DNA of 64,000 bases from Campylobacter concisus ATCC 51562. Lineage in GTDB: Bacteria > Campylobacterota > Campylobacteria > Campylobacterales > Campylobacteraceae. This document shows positions 16,842-25,423 of the stretch, piece by piece (within the stretch, counting starts at the first letter, position 1; each line of letters begins with the position of its first letter). The position numbers and the translations under genes are program-made. The notes below the pieces were generated by a model. It saw nothing but the letters and a program-made list of their open reading frames with translations. It ran no database searches and was not told the origin of the DNA. Location: positions 124,001-188,000 of the forward strand of contig NZ_ANNI01000003.1 of NCBI RefSeq assembly GCF_000466745.1, in the 5' to 3' direction.

Positions 16842-18269
16842 TTGAGTACAAAAATTTTAGGTATAGATATCGGCTCTTTCCAGATTTGTGCAGTAATAGC
16901 ACAACATGATGAAAATGGTATTAAGATAATTGGAATTGGAACTGAAAAAACGCAGGGAATAAGAAAAGGTGTTATAACTAATATTGAACAAGCTGCAAAG
17001 TCGATAAAAAATGCATTAATAGAAGCACAAAGAGTTGCAGGAACACGCTATGAAAAAGTCATAGTTTCTATTTCTGGTGCGTATACAAAAAGCGTTGACA
17101 GTAGTGGTGTAGTGAATATACCAAATCATGAAATAGGCATAAAAGAGATCGAACGTGCTATGCAAATGGCCGATCATACAGCTGATATACCTCATGAATA
17201 TGAAAAATTACATGTTCTTCCTTATAATTTTAAAGTAGATGGACAAGAACACATTGAAGATCCAATAGGCATGAATGGTAGTAGACTGGAAGTGCAAACA
17301 CATATTGTTACAGTACAAAAATCATCTATTAGCAACCTAAGAAAAGCCGTAAATTTAGCAGGCGTTCAACTAGATAACATAGTCCTTTCAGGATATGCTT
17401 CTGCGATAGCAACATTAACAAAAGATGAGAAAGAACTTGGTGCCGCACTTGTTGATATGGGTGGTGCGACTTGTAATCTTGTGGTACATTCTGGAAATTC
17501 TATAAGATACAATGAATTTTTACCTGTTGGCTCAGCAAACATTACAAATGATCTTTCTATGGCTCTGCATACACCACTTCCAAAGGCAGAAGAGATAAAA
17601 TTAGGCTATGGCGCTTTAATAAATAAGTCAGTTGATCTAATAGAGCTCCCGATCCTTGGAGATGAAACAAAAAGCCACGAAGTTTCACTAGACATAATAT
17701 CAAATGTTATATATGCCAGAGCAGAAGAAACCCTTATGGTACTTGCTAAGATGCTAGAAGATAGCGGCTATAAAGATAGCATTGGTGCTGGAATAATACT
17801 TACTGGTGGCATGACTAAATTAGAAGGTATTAGAGATCTTGCATCTGCGATATTTGATAAAATGCCAGTTCGTATAGCAAAACCAAAAGAAATGGATGGA
17901 TTATTTGAAATTTTAAGAGATCCAGCAAATTCTTGTGCTATAGGGCTTTGTTTGTATGGTGCTGGCAACTTTAGCCCATACGAGATTGATTCTGAGAAAA
18001 AAATGAGATACCAAGGGGAAATAGCCTCAAAACCGAAAGCAAATTTTAGAAATGTTTTTGTAGAAGAAGAAAACGTACAAAATTTTGGACAAGAGGTGCA
18101 GGATCCAAATGAAAAAGAGGATAGTTTTTCTGATAAAGATTTTGAATTAGAGATAGCAAATAAATCAAAAAACAAAGAAGAGCTTGCCAATATTGCAGAT
18201 ATTAGCAAACAAGAAAAAAAGCCAAATGCTTTTGCAAAATTTTGGTATAGTATTACACAATTATTTTAA
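16842..18269 (+). CDS. ftsA: Cell division actin-like protein FtsA
   Basis: A 475-residue FtsA starting at TTG (16842). The actin/Hsp70 phosphate-1 loop is ILGIDIGSFQI near the N-terminus; later motifs include GAALVDMGGATCN (about 204-216) and IILTGGMTKLEG (about 323-334). The C-terminus has an amphipathic membrane-targeting helix (NAFAKFWYSITQLF) after an acidic linker of about 70 residues. FtsA tethers FtsZ filaments to the membrane. ftsZ follows after 14 bases. The TTG start fits the alignment to family N-termini, and no ATG lies nearby. Confidence 0.96.
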   Translation: MSTKILGIDIGSFQICAVIAQHDENGIKIIGIGTEKTQGIRKGVITNIEQAAKSIKNALIEAQRVAGTRYEKVIVSISGAYTKSVDSSGVVNIPNHEIGIKEIERAMQMADHTADIPHEYEKLHVLPYNFKVDGQEHIEDPIGMNGSRLEVQTHIVTVQKSSISNLRKAVNLAGVQLDNIVLSGYASAIATLTKDEKELGAALVDMGGATCNLVVHSGNSIRYNEFLPVGSANITNDLSMALHTPLPKAEEIKLGYGALINKSVDLIELPILGDETKSHEVSLDIISNVIYARAEETLMVLAKMLEDSGYKDSIGAGIILTGGMTKLEGIRDLASAIFDKMPVRIAKPKEMDGLFEILRDPANSCAIGLCLYGAGNFSPYEIDSEKKMRYQGEIASKPKANFRNVFVEEENVQNFGQEVQDPNEKEDSFSDKDFELEIANKSKNKEELANIADISKQEKKPNAFAKFWYSITQLF

Positions 18270-18283
18270 GGAGAATTTCAAAA

Positions 18284-19423
18284 ATGAGTAGCTTCACAGT
18301 AGAAGAAAATAAAAGCATCTATGGTGCAAAGATAAAGGTCGTAGGTGTAGGTGGAGGTGGTGGCAATATGGTCAACCACATAATAAGAGTTAATCCGAAT
18401 TTAAATATAGATCTTATTGTTGCTAATACAGATGCTAAGGCTCTTGAAAATTCTCTTGCACATACAAAAATACAGCTTGGAGAAAAGACAACAAAAGGTC
18501 TAGGTGCAGGCATGAGACCTGAAATAGGAAAAGCTGCTGCTGAAGAGAGCTACGATGAAGTAAAAAGTGCACTTGAGACATCAGATATAGTTTTCATTGG
18601 TACAGGACTTGGTGGGGGAACTGGTACAGGCGCAGCTCCAGTAGTTGCTCAAGCTGCAAAAGATATTGGTGCACTAACAGTTGCAGTTGTTACTATGCCT
18701 TTTATGTTTGAAGGAAAAAAACGTAGAAAATTGGCTGATTGTGGCCTTGAAGAGCTCAGGAAAGAAAGCGATTCTATTGTTGTCATTCCAAACGATAAAC
18801 TCCTAACATTAATTGATAAAAATGCTGGCATAAAAGAAAGCTTCGAAATGGTTGATGAAGTGCTTGCAAGAGCTGTCAATGGCATGAGTACGATCGTGCT
18901 TGACTCAGGAAAAAGTGATATAAATCTAGACTTTGCAGATGTTAGAACGATTATGAGCCATAGAGGACTAGCTTTAATGGGTGTTGGCGAAGCAAGTGGC
19001 GAGGATGCAGCGCAAGAAGCTATAAAAAATGCTATACAATCACCACTTCTTGATAACATGACAATAAATGGTGCATTTGGTATTTTAGTTCATTTTAGAA
19101 TAAGCCCTAGTTGCCCACTAGCTGATATCAATAATGCGATGAGTATTATTCATGAGGCAGCAGATGAAGATGCTGAAATTATATTTGGTACAACAACTGA
19201 TGACAAAATAGAAGACAATAAGGTTGAAGTTACAATAATAGCAACAGGTTTTCAAAGCTCACAAAAAGAAACTGAAAAAAAAGATGAAGTACAAACTTCT
19301 AATGCAAGCGATATCATAAAAAAAGAGCGTATATTAAGACTTAAAAAAGTTAGTGGTGGATATGACGAAGACTATATGTCACAGCTTGATGTACCATCAT
19401 TTATGCGCCATCAAATGGACTAA
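18284..19423 (+). CDS. ftsZ: Cell division GTPase FtsZ
   Basis: A 379-residue tubulin homologue. The glycine-rich start VVGVGGGGGNMVNH, the tubulin signature GGGTGTGAAP (about 107-116), and the C-terminal FtsA-binding peptide DVPSFMRHQMD are present. It polymerises into the Z-ring. An AAGGAG ribosome binding site lies at about 18269-18274, just after the ftsA stop. A stem-loop terminator follows at 19446. Confidence 0.98.
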   Translation: MSSFTVEENKSIYGAKIKVVGVGGGGGNMVNHIIRVNPNLNIDLIVANTDAKALENSLAHTKIQLGEKTTKGLGAGMRPEIGKAAAEESYDEVKSALETSDIVFIGTGLGGGTGTGAAPVVAQAAKDIGALTVAVVTMPFMFEGKKRRKLADCGLEELRKESDSIVVIPNDKLLTLIDKNAGIKESFEMVDEVLARAVNGMSTIVLDSGKSDINLDFADVRTIMSHRGLALMGVGEASGEDAAQEAIKNAIQSPLLDNMTINGAFGILVHFRISPSCPLADINNAMSIIHEAADEDAEIIFGTTTDDKIEDNKVEVTIIATGFQSSQKETEKKDEVQTSNASDIIKKERILRLKKVSGGYDEDYMSQLDVPSFMRHQMD

Positions 19424-19445
19424 TAAAAACAAACTCCTTAAAATT

Positions 19446-19469
19446 TCTAGAGAGCTTTTGCTCTCTAGA
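19446..19469 (+). terminator. Terminator of ftsZ
   Basis: A perfect 10-bp hairpin TCTAGAGAGC-TTTT-GCTCTCTAGA, 22 bases after the ftsZ stop, followed by TTATT. It lies between ftsZ and the convergent DUF59 gene. Confidence 0.75.
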
Positions 19470-19512
19470 TTATTAAAAATTTACAAACCTTTAAATCTAA
19501 AAACTTAAAAAT

Positions 19513-19806
19513 TTAAACTCCAAGTTGGGCTTTTACAAAATCACTTGCCATTTGTATATTCCACTCAGGCTCCCAGACAAGATCGATCTCGCACTCTTTG
19601 ACACCCTCTATATCAAGCACGGCAGTCTCTACCCAGCCAAGTATCATTTCATGTAGCGGGCAAGATTTGGTTGAAAGCGTCATAGTAACTTTTGCTTTGC
19701 CATTTTCATCGCAGCTAGCATCATATATAAGCCCAAGCGAAACGATATCAAAGCCAACTTCTGGATCAACGATATTTGACAGTGCGTTATAAATTTTTTC
19801 TTTCAT
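19513..19806 (-). CDS. DUF59/MIP18-type iron-sulfur assembly factor
   Basis: A 97-residue DUF59 (PaaD/SufT/MIP18-like) protein. It shows the signature IVDPEVGFDIVSLGLIYD at the N-terminus and a single cysteine in LSTKSCPLHEM, the residue conserved in the family. DUF59 proteins help insert iron-sulfur clusters into targets. It is the last of three close minus-strand genes (DUF2249, membrane protein, DUF59), 3 bases after the membrane protein gene, which suggests maturation of a metal centre linked to that protein. Confidence 0.85.
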   Translation of the reverse strand: MKEKIYNALSNIVDPEVGFDIVSLGLIYDASCDENGKAKVTMTLSTKSCPLHEMILGWVETAVLDIEGVKECEIDLVWEPEWNIQMASDFVKAQLGV

Positions 19807-19809
19807 TTT

Positions 19810-21000
19810 TTATCCTTTAAAACCAGTAAATCTAAAAATATTTATTATATTTATCGATAGTAAAACTATACTAAGAGCTATAAAAATCATACCTGCTTGC
19901 ACTAAAATTTCTAGTTCAAAGCAAGTTGAGAGAATATAGCAAAGAAGTGAGATAGCATTAAAAGCTATACCAAAATAAGCTATCTTTTTTAGTATCATGG
20001 CATCAAGAAGTGGCACTTTTACCTTTCCGACAAAAGGTGCTACGTAGTGATACCATATGAGAAATGGTGCGATCTTGTAAAGATGAGCTACGATAAAAGC
20101 AAACAAAAAGCCATATATTAAAAAATATGCAGCTAAATTTAATTTGCCTAAGGCTATAAAAACAGCAGCACCAAGTAAAGCCACCAACGAAAGCACGATA
20201 TTTACATTCCAGTAATCATACGCCTTTCTAACGCGCTTTTTTAAAATATAAAGTGCTTGAGCTATAAAAAGTAAAGCCGCCACACATATTGACAAAATAG
20301 ACAAATTTTCATTAAAAGCTAGTAAGATACCACCCAAAATATAGCATGCTAGTGAGGCCTTGCTAAGTGTAAATTTTAGATCATGAGCTAGCGCAAACAT
20401 AGGCAAGAGTACGCTAGCAGCTCCAAGTATCACAAGAAATACAAATCCCAGCACAAAATAGACGTGAAATTTTAGTGTCATCTCAAAATCAAGCATCAGC
20501 GTGCCACTAAGTATCATAAGCAAGCAAAAACCAAGCGTTATTCCAATTACCAAAAAGATAGCTGAAACAAAAAGTGCAAAGGCTGCAAAGCTCTTTTTTT
20601 CATTATCCATAAAGCTTAATGCGTAAGTCGTAGCAAAGAAAGCGAGCGAGCAAAAAAGCAAAACTCCACTAATTTGTAAAATTTTAGCCTCAGCAAATAA
20701 CATCCCGTAGCACATGCCCAGCAATGATAGACAAAAAATAGCCAAATTTGAAATAGCACCTTTTGCGGTAAAAAACGGCTTTTCTAAGATGACTGAAGTT
20801 AGCTGATAGAGTGCTCCGATAATAATACTCATAACAAAGCCAACAAAAAATATATGCAAAAAACCAGCTGTGTTTAGTGAGCTAATCGCATCAAAATCTG
20901 CATAAAAGAATGCCGGCACACTTAATGCCAAAAACAAAATTCCAGCAATAAAATATCCACCAACTAACTTAAATGGTGGTGCGTAAGTATTTAAAAGCAT
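19810..21000 (-). CDS. Polytopic membrane protein resembling NnrS / haem-copper oxidase subunit I
   Basis: A 396-residue protein with about 12 hydrophobic helices. His-containing stretches AGFLHIFFVGFVMSIIIGAL (about 45-64), LKFHVYFVLGFVFLVILGAA, and VAHLYKIAPFLIWYHYV recall the helix-histidine pattern of NnrS and haem-copper oxidase subunit I, but the full set of oxidase ligands is not evident. I therefore give a resemblance, not a family. Flanking DUF2249 and DUF59 genes often accompany nitric-oxide or denitrification loci, which supports a metal or NO-related role by inference. Confidence 0.7.
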   Translation of the reverse strand: MLLNTYAPPFKLVGGYFIAGILFLALSVPAFFYADFDAISSLNTAGFLHIFFVGFVMSIIIGALYQLTSVILEKPFFTAKGAISNLAIFCLSLLGMCYGMLFAEAKILQISGVLLFCSLAFFATTYALSFMDNEKKSFAAFALFVSAIFLVIGITLGFCLLMILSGTLMLDFEMTLKFHVYFVLGFVFLVILGAASVLLPMFALAHDLKFTLSKASLACYILGGILLAFNENLSILSICVAALLFIAQALYILKKRVRKAYDYWNVNIVLSLVALLGAAVFIALGKLNLAAYFLIYGFLFAFIVAHLYKIAPFLIWYHYVAPFVGKVKVPLLDAMILKKIAYFGIAFNAISLLCYILSTCFELEILVQAGMIFIALSIVLLSINIINIFRFTGFKG

Positions 21001-21001
21001 C

Positions 21002-21340
21002 TTAGTGGCAAAGACTCGTATCTACGTCTTCTATATTTGCGCCGTCTTTTAGGCTAAAAATCATCTTTACAGCCCCACCATCTATATCTTCACGCTCTAT
21101 ATCAAAGCTCTTGTCTATCTTTGGTATAAGACCGGCTGGAAATTTATGATTTAGCATCATAATTTTTGTGTTTTTATCAGCAAATTTAATAGCGATTAAT
21201 GCATTGACCATTGGCTCTGGCGGTACGCAAGGACGTGAATCAAAACCAACAAAATTTACACCATTTTCATTAAATTTATAAAATGGTACGGTTGCACCAT
21301 CGACATTAAACTGCTCCGCATTTTTGAAAAAATCACTCAT
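21002..21340 (-). CDS. DUF2249-like small protein
   Basis: A 112-residue soluble protein. The core FDSRPCVPPEPMVNALIAIK (about 34-53) matches the DUF2249 pattern (D-R-PPEPM), followed by KFPAGLIPKIDKSF and a beta-rich end (GAVKMIFSLKDG). DUF2249 is a TusA-like alpha/beta domain found beside hemerythrins and respiratory genes; its function is unproven. It is the first gene of the trio, 1 base from the membrane protein gene, with an AGGAGAAAAA ribosome binding site. Confidence 0.75.
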   Translation of the reverse strand: MSDFFKNAEQFNVDGATVPFYKFNENGVNFVGFDSRPCVPPEPMVNALIAIKFADKNTKIMMLNHKFPAGLIPKIDKSFDIEREDIDGGAVKMIFSLKDGANIEDVDTSLCH

Positions 21341-21413
21341 TTTTTCTCCTTTTAATTTTGGAGAATTATACTCTGATTAAACTTTTTAAACTATTGATTT
21401 GCTTCAACAAAAG

Positions 21414-22454
21414 CTATTTTACGTAAGGTATAAATTCCTCATACCCTAGTCTTGTCATATCTTCAAGCGGTATAAATTTTAGACTAGCTCCGTTTATGCA
21501 GTACCTTAGTCCGCCCTTATCGCTTGGTCCATCATCAAAGACATGACCAAGGTGCGCGTCGCTATTTTGTGACTTCACCTCAACCCTTTTCATCATAAAC
21601 GAGTTGTCCTCCTTATATGAAAGTGCTGTTGTCGTGATAGGCTTTGTAAAGCTTGGCCAGCCACATCCTGCATCAAATTTATCTGCACTTGAGAAAAGTG
21701 GCTTTCCACTCGTTATATCTACATAAATGCCTTTTTTATCAAATTTATCATACTCGCTGCTAAATGGCCTCTCAGTCGCTGCTTCTTGCGTCACGGCATA
21801 CTGCTCGCTACTTAAATTTTTCTTTAGCTCATCTTTACTAAGCGGCTTAAATTTCGCCTCATCGTAAAGCGGTTTATCAGCTAAGCCTAGATCAATGTGA
21901 CAATATCCAAAAGGATTTTTATCAAGATAATCTTGATGATACTCTTCGCCTAAGACAAAATTTTTAAGTGGCGCCACCTCAACCACGATCTTATCTTTAA
22001 ATTTCTTTTGTTCTATTTTCATAAAGCTCTCTATCGTTGGCAGATCACTTTCGCTCACATAGTAAATTCCGCTTCTATACTGCCTACCAACGTCATTGCC
22101 TTGTTTGTTTAGCGAGGTCGGATCGATCACTCTAAAAAAGTGAGCCAAAATTTCAGCCAAAGCGACTCTATTTTCGTCGTATTTTACATAAAGTGTCTCA
22201 GCATGATCACTCTCATGAAGCTCGCGGTAGCTAGTATTTTCGCTCTTGCCATTCGCGTAGCCTACCTTTGTATCCACTACGCCAAATATCTTTTTAAAAT
22301 ATCCCTGCATACCCCAAAAGCAACCACCTGCTAGATAAATTTCTTTTAAATTTTGCCCTGCCATCGTCTGCTCCTTTATAAGCTCATCTTTTGCCATCAA
22401 ATTTAGACCAAAAAACACTGCTGCCATTAAGATAAATTTTAAGATCTTTTTCAT
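21414..22454 (-). CDS. msrAB: Periplasmic fused methionine sulfoxide reductase MsrA-MsrB
   Basis: A 346-residue two-domain enzyme behind a signal peptide (about 1-21). MsrA comes first, with the catalytic Cys45 in GGCFWG. MsrB follows from about 210, with CGWPSF for one zinc or structural Cys and the catalytic Cys in LRYCING near 325. The two domains reduce the S and R forms of methionine sulfoxide. The signal peptide places repair in the periplasm. It has its own AAAGGAG ribosome binding site and no close upstream partner; the gene upstream is the TIR-like insertion. Confidence 0.93.
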   Translation of the reverse strand: MKKILKFILMAAVFFGLNLMAKDELIKEQTMAGQNLKEIYLAGGCFWGMQGYFKKIFGVVDTKVGYANGKSENTSYRELHESDHAETLYVKYDENRVALAEILAHFFRVIDPTSLNKQGNDVGRQYRSGIYYVSESDLPTIESFMKIEQKKFKDKIVVEVAPLKNFVLGEEYHQDYLDKNPFGYCHIDLGLADKPLYDEAKFKPLSKDELKKNLSSEQYAVTQEAATERPFSSEYDKFDKKGIYVDITSGKPLFSSADKFDAGCGWPSFTKPITTTALSYKEDNSFMMKRVEVKSQNSDAHLGHVFDDGPSDKGGLRYCINGASLKFIPLEDMTRLGYEEFIPYVK

Positions 22455-22513
22455 TCTATCTCCTTTTATTTTTGAAAGATTATACGAAAATTAAAGTTAT
22501 AAAGTGTGAAGTA

Positions 22514-22529
22514 AGGGGCAAACGCCCCT
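22514..22529 (-). terminator. Short GC hairpin after the purH-end copy
   Basis: AGGGGC-AAAC-GCCCCT, a perfect 6-bp stem right after the stop codon of the purH-like remnant (copy A). It looks like the original purH terminator. In copy B the right-hand part of this hairpin is missing and the TIR-like gene begins instead. Confidence 0.45.
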
Positions 22530-22596
22530 AAATTTTAGTGTAAGAAGTGTCTAACGCCAGTGAAATATAGCGACATGCCATGCTCATTGGCAGCCT
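22524..22596 (-). repeat. Direct repeat, copy A: remnant of the purH 3' end
   Basis: These 73 bases match 23285-23357 at 68 of 73 positions by hand alignment. On the minus strand they encode [19 protein letters not shown] and a stop, the PurH C-terminus, with mostly silent differences from the intact copy. Weaker similarity continues to about 22606 with small gaps. It has no reading frame leading into it, so it is a relic. Confidence 0.85.
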
Positions 22597-22630
22597 ATAA
22601 TCATCATATAAAAAACCAAAAATATATCTA

Positions 22631-23278
22631 CTAGATTCTACTGGAATCAATAATATACCCTTGTCGTGTTAGTTCTCTAATTAGATTTGTAGTCGCCTCT
22701 TCAATCTTATTTTTAAAAGGTATGTATATCAAGCCATCAATGTCTGATGGTTTTTCAAAATTATCCGCTTCTTTTAACAAAATAGCAACTTTTTCTCTAC
22801 CAAGTCTTGCTAAAAACATTCCAAGCTCAAGTACAACATTTTGTCTTACCCTTGATCTACAGATCTCTTCACTCTTTGCTTTTCCCTCATCATCAGGAGT
22901 TGCCAAAACAATAGCGTATCCAACATCCTTAGAATACTCCTCTAGCTTTTCTATAATTGTCTTACCAATAGATGCCTTTTGATCTAAAATTATCGGCTCC
23001 AAATCCCAACGTCTTAAAAGAGCTTCTAATTCTATTTTTGCATGCTCATTATGTCCATAAACAACAAAAACTTTCTTTATTTTTTTAGTTGAACACTCCA
23101 AAATTCCTTTTATTTTATCTTGATTTTTCCCTTGTATATTAACTTTACCACTATCATAGCAATTTATAATACATTCATTATTTAGTTTAAGTTTTCTTCC
23201 ATATTGAATTTCAGCATCTGTTTGAATTTCTACACCTTCTAGCTCTTGTATTTTCTTAACAACCTCTTCATACTTCAT
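22631..23278 (-). CDS. TIR-like (PF10137-type) predicted nucleotide-binding protein
   Basis: A 215-residue protein. Residues 68-190 match the TIR-like domain of predicted nucleotide-binding proteins: FVVYGHNEHAK (71-81), IILDQKASIGKTIIEKLEE (96-114), IVLATPDDEG (123-132), RQNVVLELGMFLARLGREKV (145-164) with Glu151 as the likely NADase residue, and KPSDIDGLIYIPF. Relatives act as NAD-cleaving effectors in anti-phage systems. The first 65 residues form a small domain with YDSGKVNIQGK, seen in other such proteins as I recall. No sensor or partner gene is adjacent. It begins 7 bases outside the purH-end repeat and probably relies on purH read-through; GGGGG at 23286-23290 serves as ribosome binding site. 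Confidence 0.85.
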   Translation of the reverse strand: MKYEEVVKKIQELEGVEIQTDAEIQYGRKLKLNNECIINCYDSGKVNIQGKNQDKIKGILECSTKKIKKVFVVYGHNEHAKIELEALLRRWDLEPIILDQKASIGKTIIEKLEEYSKDVGYAIVLATPDDEGKAKSEEICRSRVRQNVVLELGMFLARLGREKVAILLKEADNFEKPSDIDGLIYIPFKNKIEEATTNLIRELTRQGYIIDSSRI

Positions 23279-23284
23279 AGATAT

Positions 23285-23357
23285 GCCCCCAAATTTTAGT
23301 GTAAAAAGTGTCTAACGCCAGTGAAATATAGCGACATGCCATGCTCGTCAGCAGCCT
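23285..23357 (-). repeat. Direct repeat, copy B: intact purH 3' end
   Basis: The partner of copy A, offset by 761 bases. It holds the last 20 codons and stop of purH plus the first bases downstream (AAATTTGGGGGC on the minus strand). Differences from copy A are five substitutions. The pair brackets the TIR-like gene. Confidence 0.85.
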
Positions 23358-24828
23358 CTATCACCTCATCATCTCTGATACTGCCACCTGGCTCGATGAC
23401 GCATTTTACGCCGACCTTACTAGCGATGTCGATACTATCTCTAAATGGAAAGAATGCCTCACTTGCAAGTACGCAGCCACTTAGATCGATCTTTAGCTCT
23501 TTTGCCTTTGCCACGGCTGCACGAGCAGCATCCACGCGGCTAGTCATACCCATGCCAATAGCTACCATAGCACCATCTTTTACATAAACTACGCAGTTGC
23601 TCTTCGTTAGCGCAGCCACTTTCCACGCGATCTGAGCATCTTTTAGCTCGCTACCAGTTGCAAATCTCTTACTCATTTGCTTCATATTTTCAAGCTCTTC
23701 GTCCTTTACATAGTCTCTTTCTTGAAATACAAATCCACCATCAACGTGTTTAAAGTCAAATTTATCATTTGAGCGAACTAAAAATTTATTGTCTTGAGTG
23801 AAAATTTTGATACGTTTTTTACTCTCAAATACTTTAAGAGCTGCTTCATCAACATTTGCAGCGATTATTACCTCAACATAAATTTCATTTATCTTTTTAG
23901 CTAGCTTTTCATCAAGTGTGCCATTTATCGCGACTACACCGCCGTAAGCTGAGATCGGATCGCATTTAAGCGCAGCCTCGTAGCTCTCAAGCAATGTATC
24001 TTTTACCGCAAAGCCGCAAGGATTAGCGTGCTTGATGATAGCCACAGCTGGCGCGTCATCAAAGCTAGTTGCAAGCATTAGCGCGCCATTTATATCGGTC
24101 ATATTATTGAAACTTGCCTCGCCTTTTAGCGCTCTAAAGTTGTTCGTAAAGAAATAATCAAACTCATAAAGTGCCCCTTTTTGGTGTGGATTTTCGCCGT
24201 ATCTAGTATCAAAAACCTTGCTTCCCACGATAAATCTAGCATCGCCAAAACCGCCATTAAATCTATCATTCATATAGTTTGCGATCATGCTATCATAAGC
24301 TGCCGTATGTTCGAACGCCTTTATCATCAGCGATCTTCTAAACTCAAAATCATCGCTTTTTTCTCTTAGGCGCTTTAAAATTTCATCGTAGTCAAGCACG
24401 CTCGTGACTATAAGCACGTCTTTAAAGTTTTTAGCAGCGCTTCTCACCATGGCTGGGCCGCCGATGTCGATGTTTTCGATGATCTCGGCAAAGTCATCAG
24501 TCCTTATAGTAGTCTCTTTAAAAGGATATAAATTTACGCAAACTAGGTCGATGCCCTCGATGCCATACTCCTTTGCCTGAGCCACGTGTGTAGCGTCATC
24601 GCGTTTGTGCAAGATGCCACCATGTATCTTTGGATGAAGGGTCTTTACCCTACCCTCAAACATCTCAGGTGAGCCCGTAAATTCGCTAACCTCAGTGGCT
24701 TTGACGCCCTCGCTCTTTAAAAGTTTGTAGGTGCCACCAGTTGAAAGTATCTGCCAGCCAAGCTCTTCTAGCCCCTTTGCAAACTCTACAATGCCCTCTT
24801 TATCGCTAACGCTAAGCAATGCTCTCAT
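23296..24828 (-). CDS. purH: Bifunctional AICAR transformylase / IMP cyclohydrolase PurH
   Basis: A 510-residue PurH. The N-terminal IMP cyclohydrolase (MGS-like) domain starts [20 protein letters not shown] and includes [10 protein letters not shown]; the AICAR transformylase domain has [12 protein letters not shown] and [14 protein letters not shown]. It carries out the last two steps of IMP synthesis. purL lies in the same strand block. The stop lies inside a 73-bp repeat whose second copy sits 761 bases away, so this 3' end may have been replaced during an insertion. Confidence 0.97.
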   Translation of the reverse strand: MRALLSVSDKEGIVEFAKGLEELGWQILSTGGTYKLLKSEGVKATEVSEFTGSPEMFEGRVKTLHPKIHGGILHKRDDATHVAQAKEYGIEGIDLVCVNLYPFKETTIRTDDFAEIIENIDIGGPAMVRSAAKNFKDVLIVTSVLDYDEILKRLREKSDDFEFRRSLMIKAFEHTAAYDSMIANYMNDRFNGGFGDARFIVGSKVFDTRYGENPHQKGALYEFDYFFTNNFRALKGEASFNNMTDINGALMLATSFDDAPAVAIIKHANPCGFAVKDTLLESYEAALKCDPISAYGGVVAINGTLDEKLAKKINEIYVEVIIAANVDEAALKVFESKKRIKIFTQDNKFLVRSNDKFDFKHVDGGFVFQERDYVKDEELENMKQMSKRFATGSELKDAQIAWKVAALTKSNCVVYVKDGAMVAIGMGMTSRVDAARAAVAKAKELKIDLSGCVLASEAFFPFRDSIDIASKVGVKCVIEPGGSIRDDEVIEAADEHGMSLYFTGVRHFLH

Positions 24829-24850
24829 TTTTTCTCCTTTATTAAATTTT

Positions 24851-25423
24851 TTATCTTTTTGTTAAACATATACCTTTTACAAGCAGAAGCTGCCCCATTT
24901 TTATATCTTTTGCGATATTCTTTATCGATAAGGCTTCTAGCGTAACCATAACATTTACAGCTGCATCTATATAATAGTCTTTTCTCTCTACAAAGTTTTC
25001 ACGCTTTTGACCAACAATATCAACGCTAAAGGCATAGCTTGAAATTTGATTTCCATCAAAATATCTCGCATCTAATACTCTTAAATTTACAGGTTCCTCT
25101 TTCTCAAGCGCCTCGCATATCGGCTTTTTCGAGCTAAATTTCATCACCTTTATGCCGCGATCATACGAAAAGATATACTCACTAATTTCATTTAATTTTT
25201 TTGCTTGAACTGACATAATGTCGCTCTTGTTGCCATCTTTATCGACAAATATTATGCTCACATTGCTATCTTTAACATCGTAGTTGCTGATGACCAACCT
25301 TTGATCTTGATAAAGCTCACTTTGCGTAAGCTTAAATTTTATCTCTTTTCCATCGACATTTACCACTTTAAAATCATTACAAAAGCCAGCCACCGCTAGC
25401 AGCAAAATAATAAATTTCTTCAT
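24851..25423 (-). CDS. Periplasmic protein of unknown function
   Basis: A 190-residue protein with a signal peptide ([18 protein letters not shown]). The mature part looks beta-rich ([47 protein letters not shown]) with two cysteines. No domain recognised. It abuts the DjlA-like gene (1 base) and is followed 22 bases later by purH, so it is part of a purL-to-purH operon. The link to purine genes is positional only. Confidence 0.72.
   Translation of the reverse strand: MKKFIILLLAVAGFCNDFKVVNVDGKEIKFKLTQSELYQDQRLVISNYDVKDSNVSIIFVDKDGNKSDIMSVQAKKLNEISEYIFSYDRGIKVMKFSSKKPICEALEKEEPVNLRVLDARYFDGNQISSYAFSVDIVGQKRENFVERKDYYIDAAVNVMVTLEALSIKNIAKDIKMGQLLLVKGICLTKR

Noticed and set aside
22514-23357. 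The TIR-like region as an insertion sequence or transposon
   Set aside because: No transposase, no terminal inverted repeats, and the flanking repeats are 73 bp of purH coding DNA, far too long and too gene-specific for a target-site duplication.
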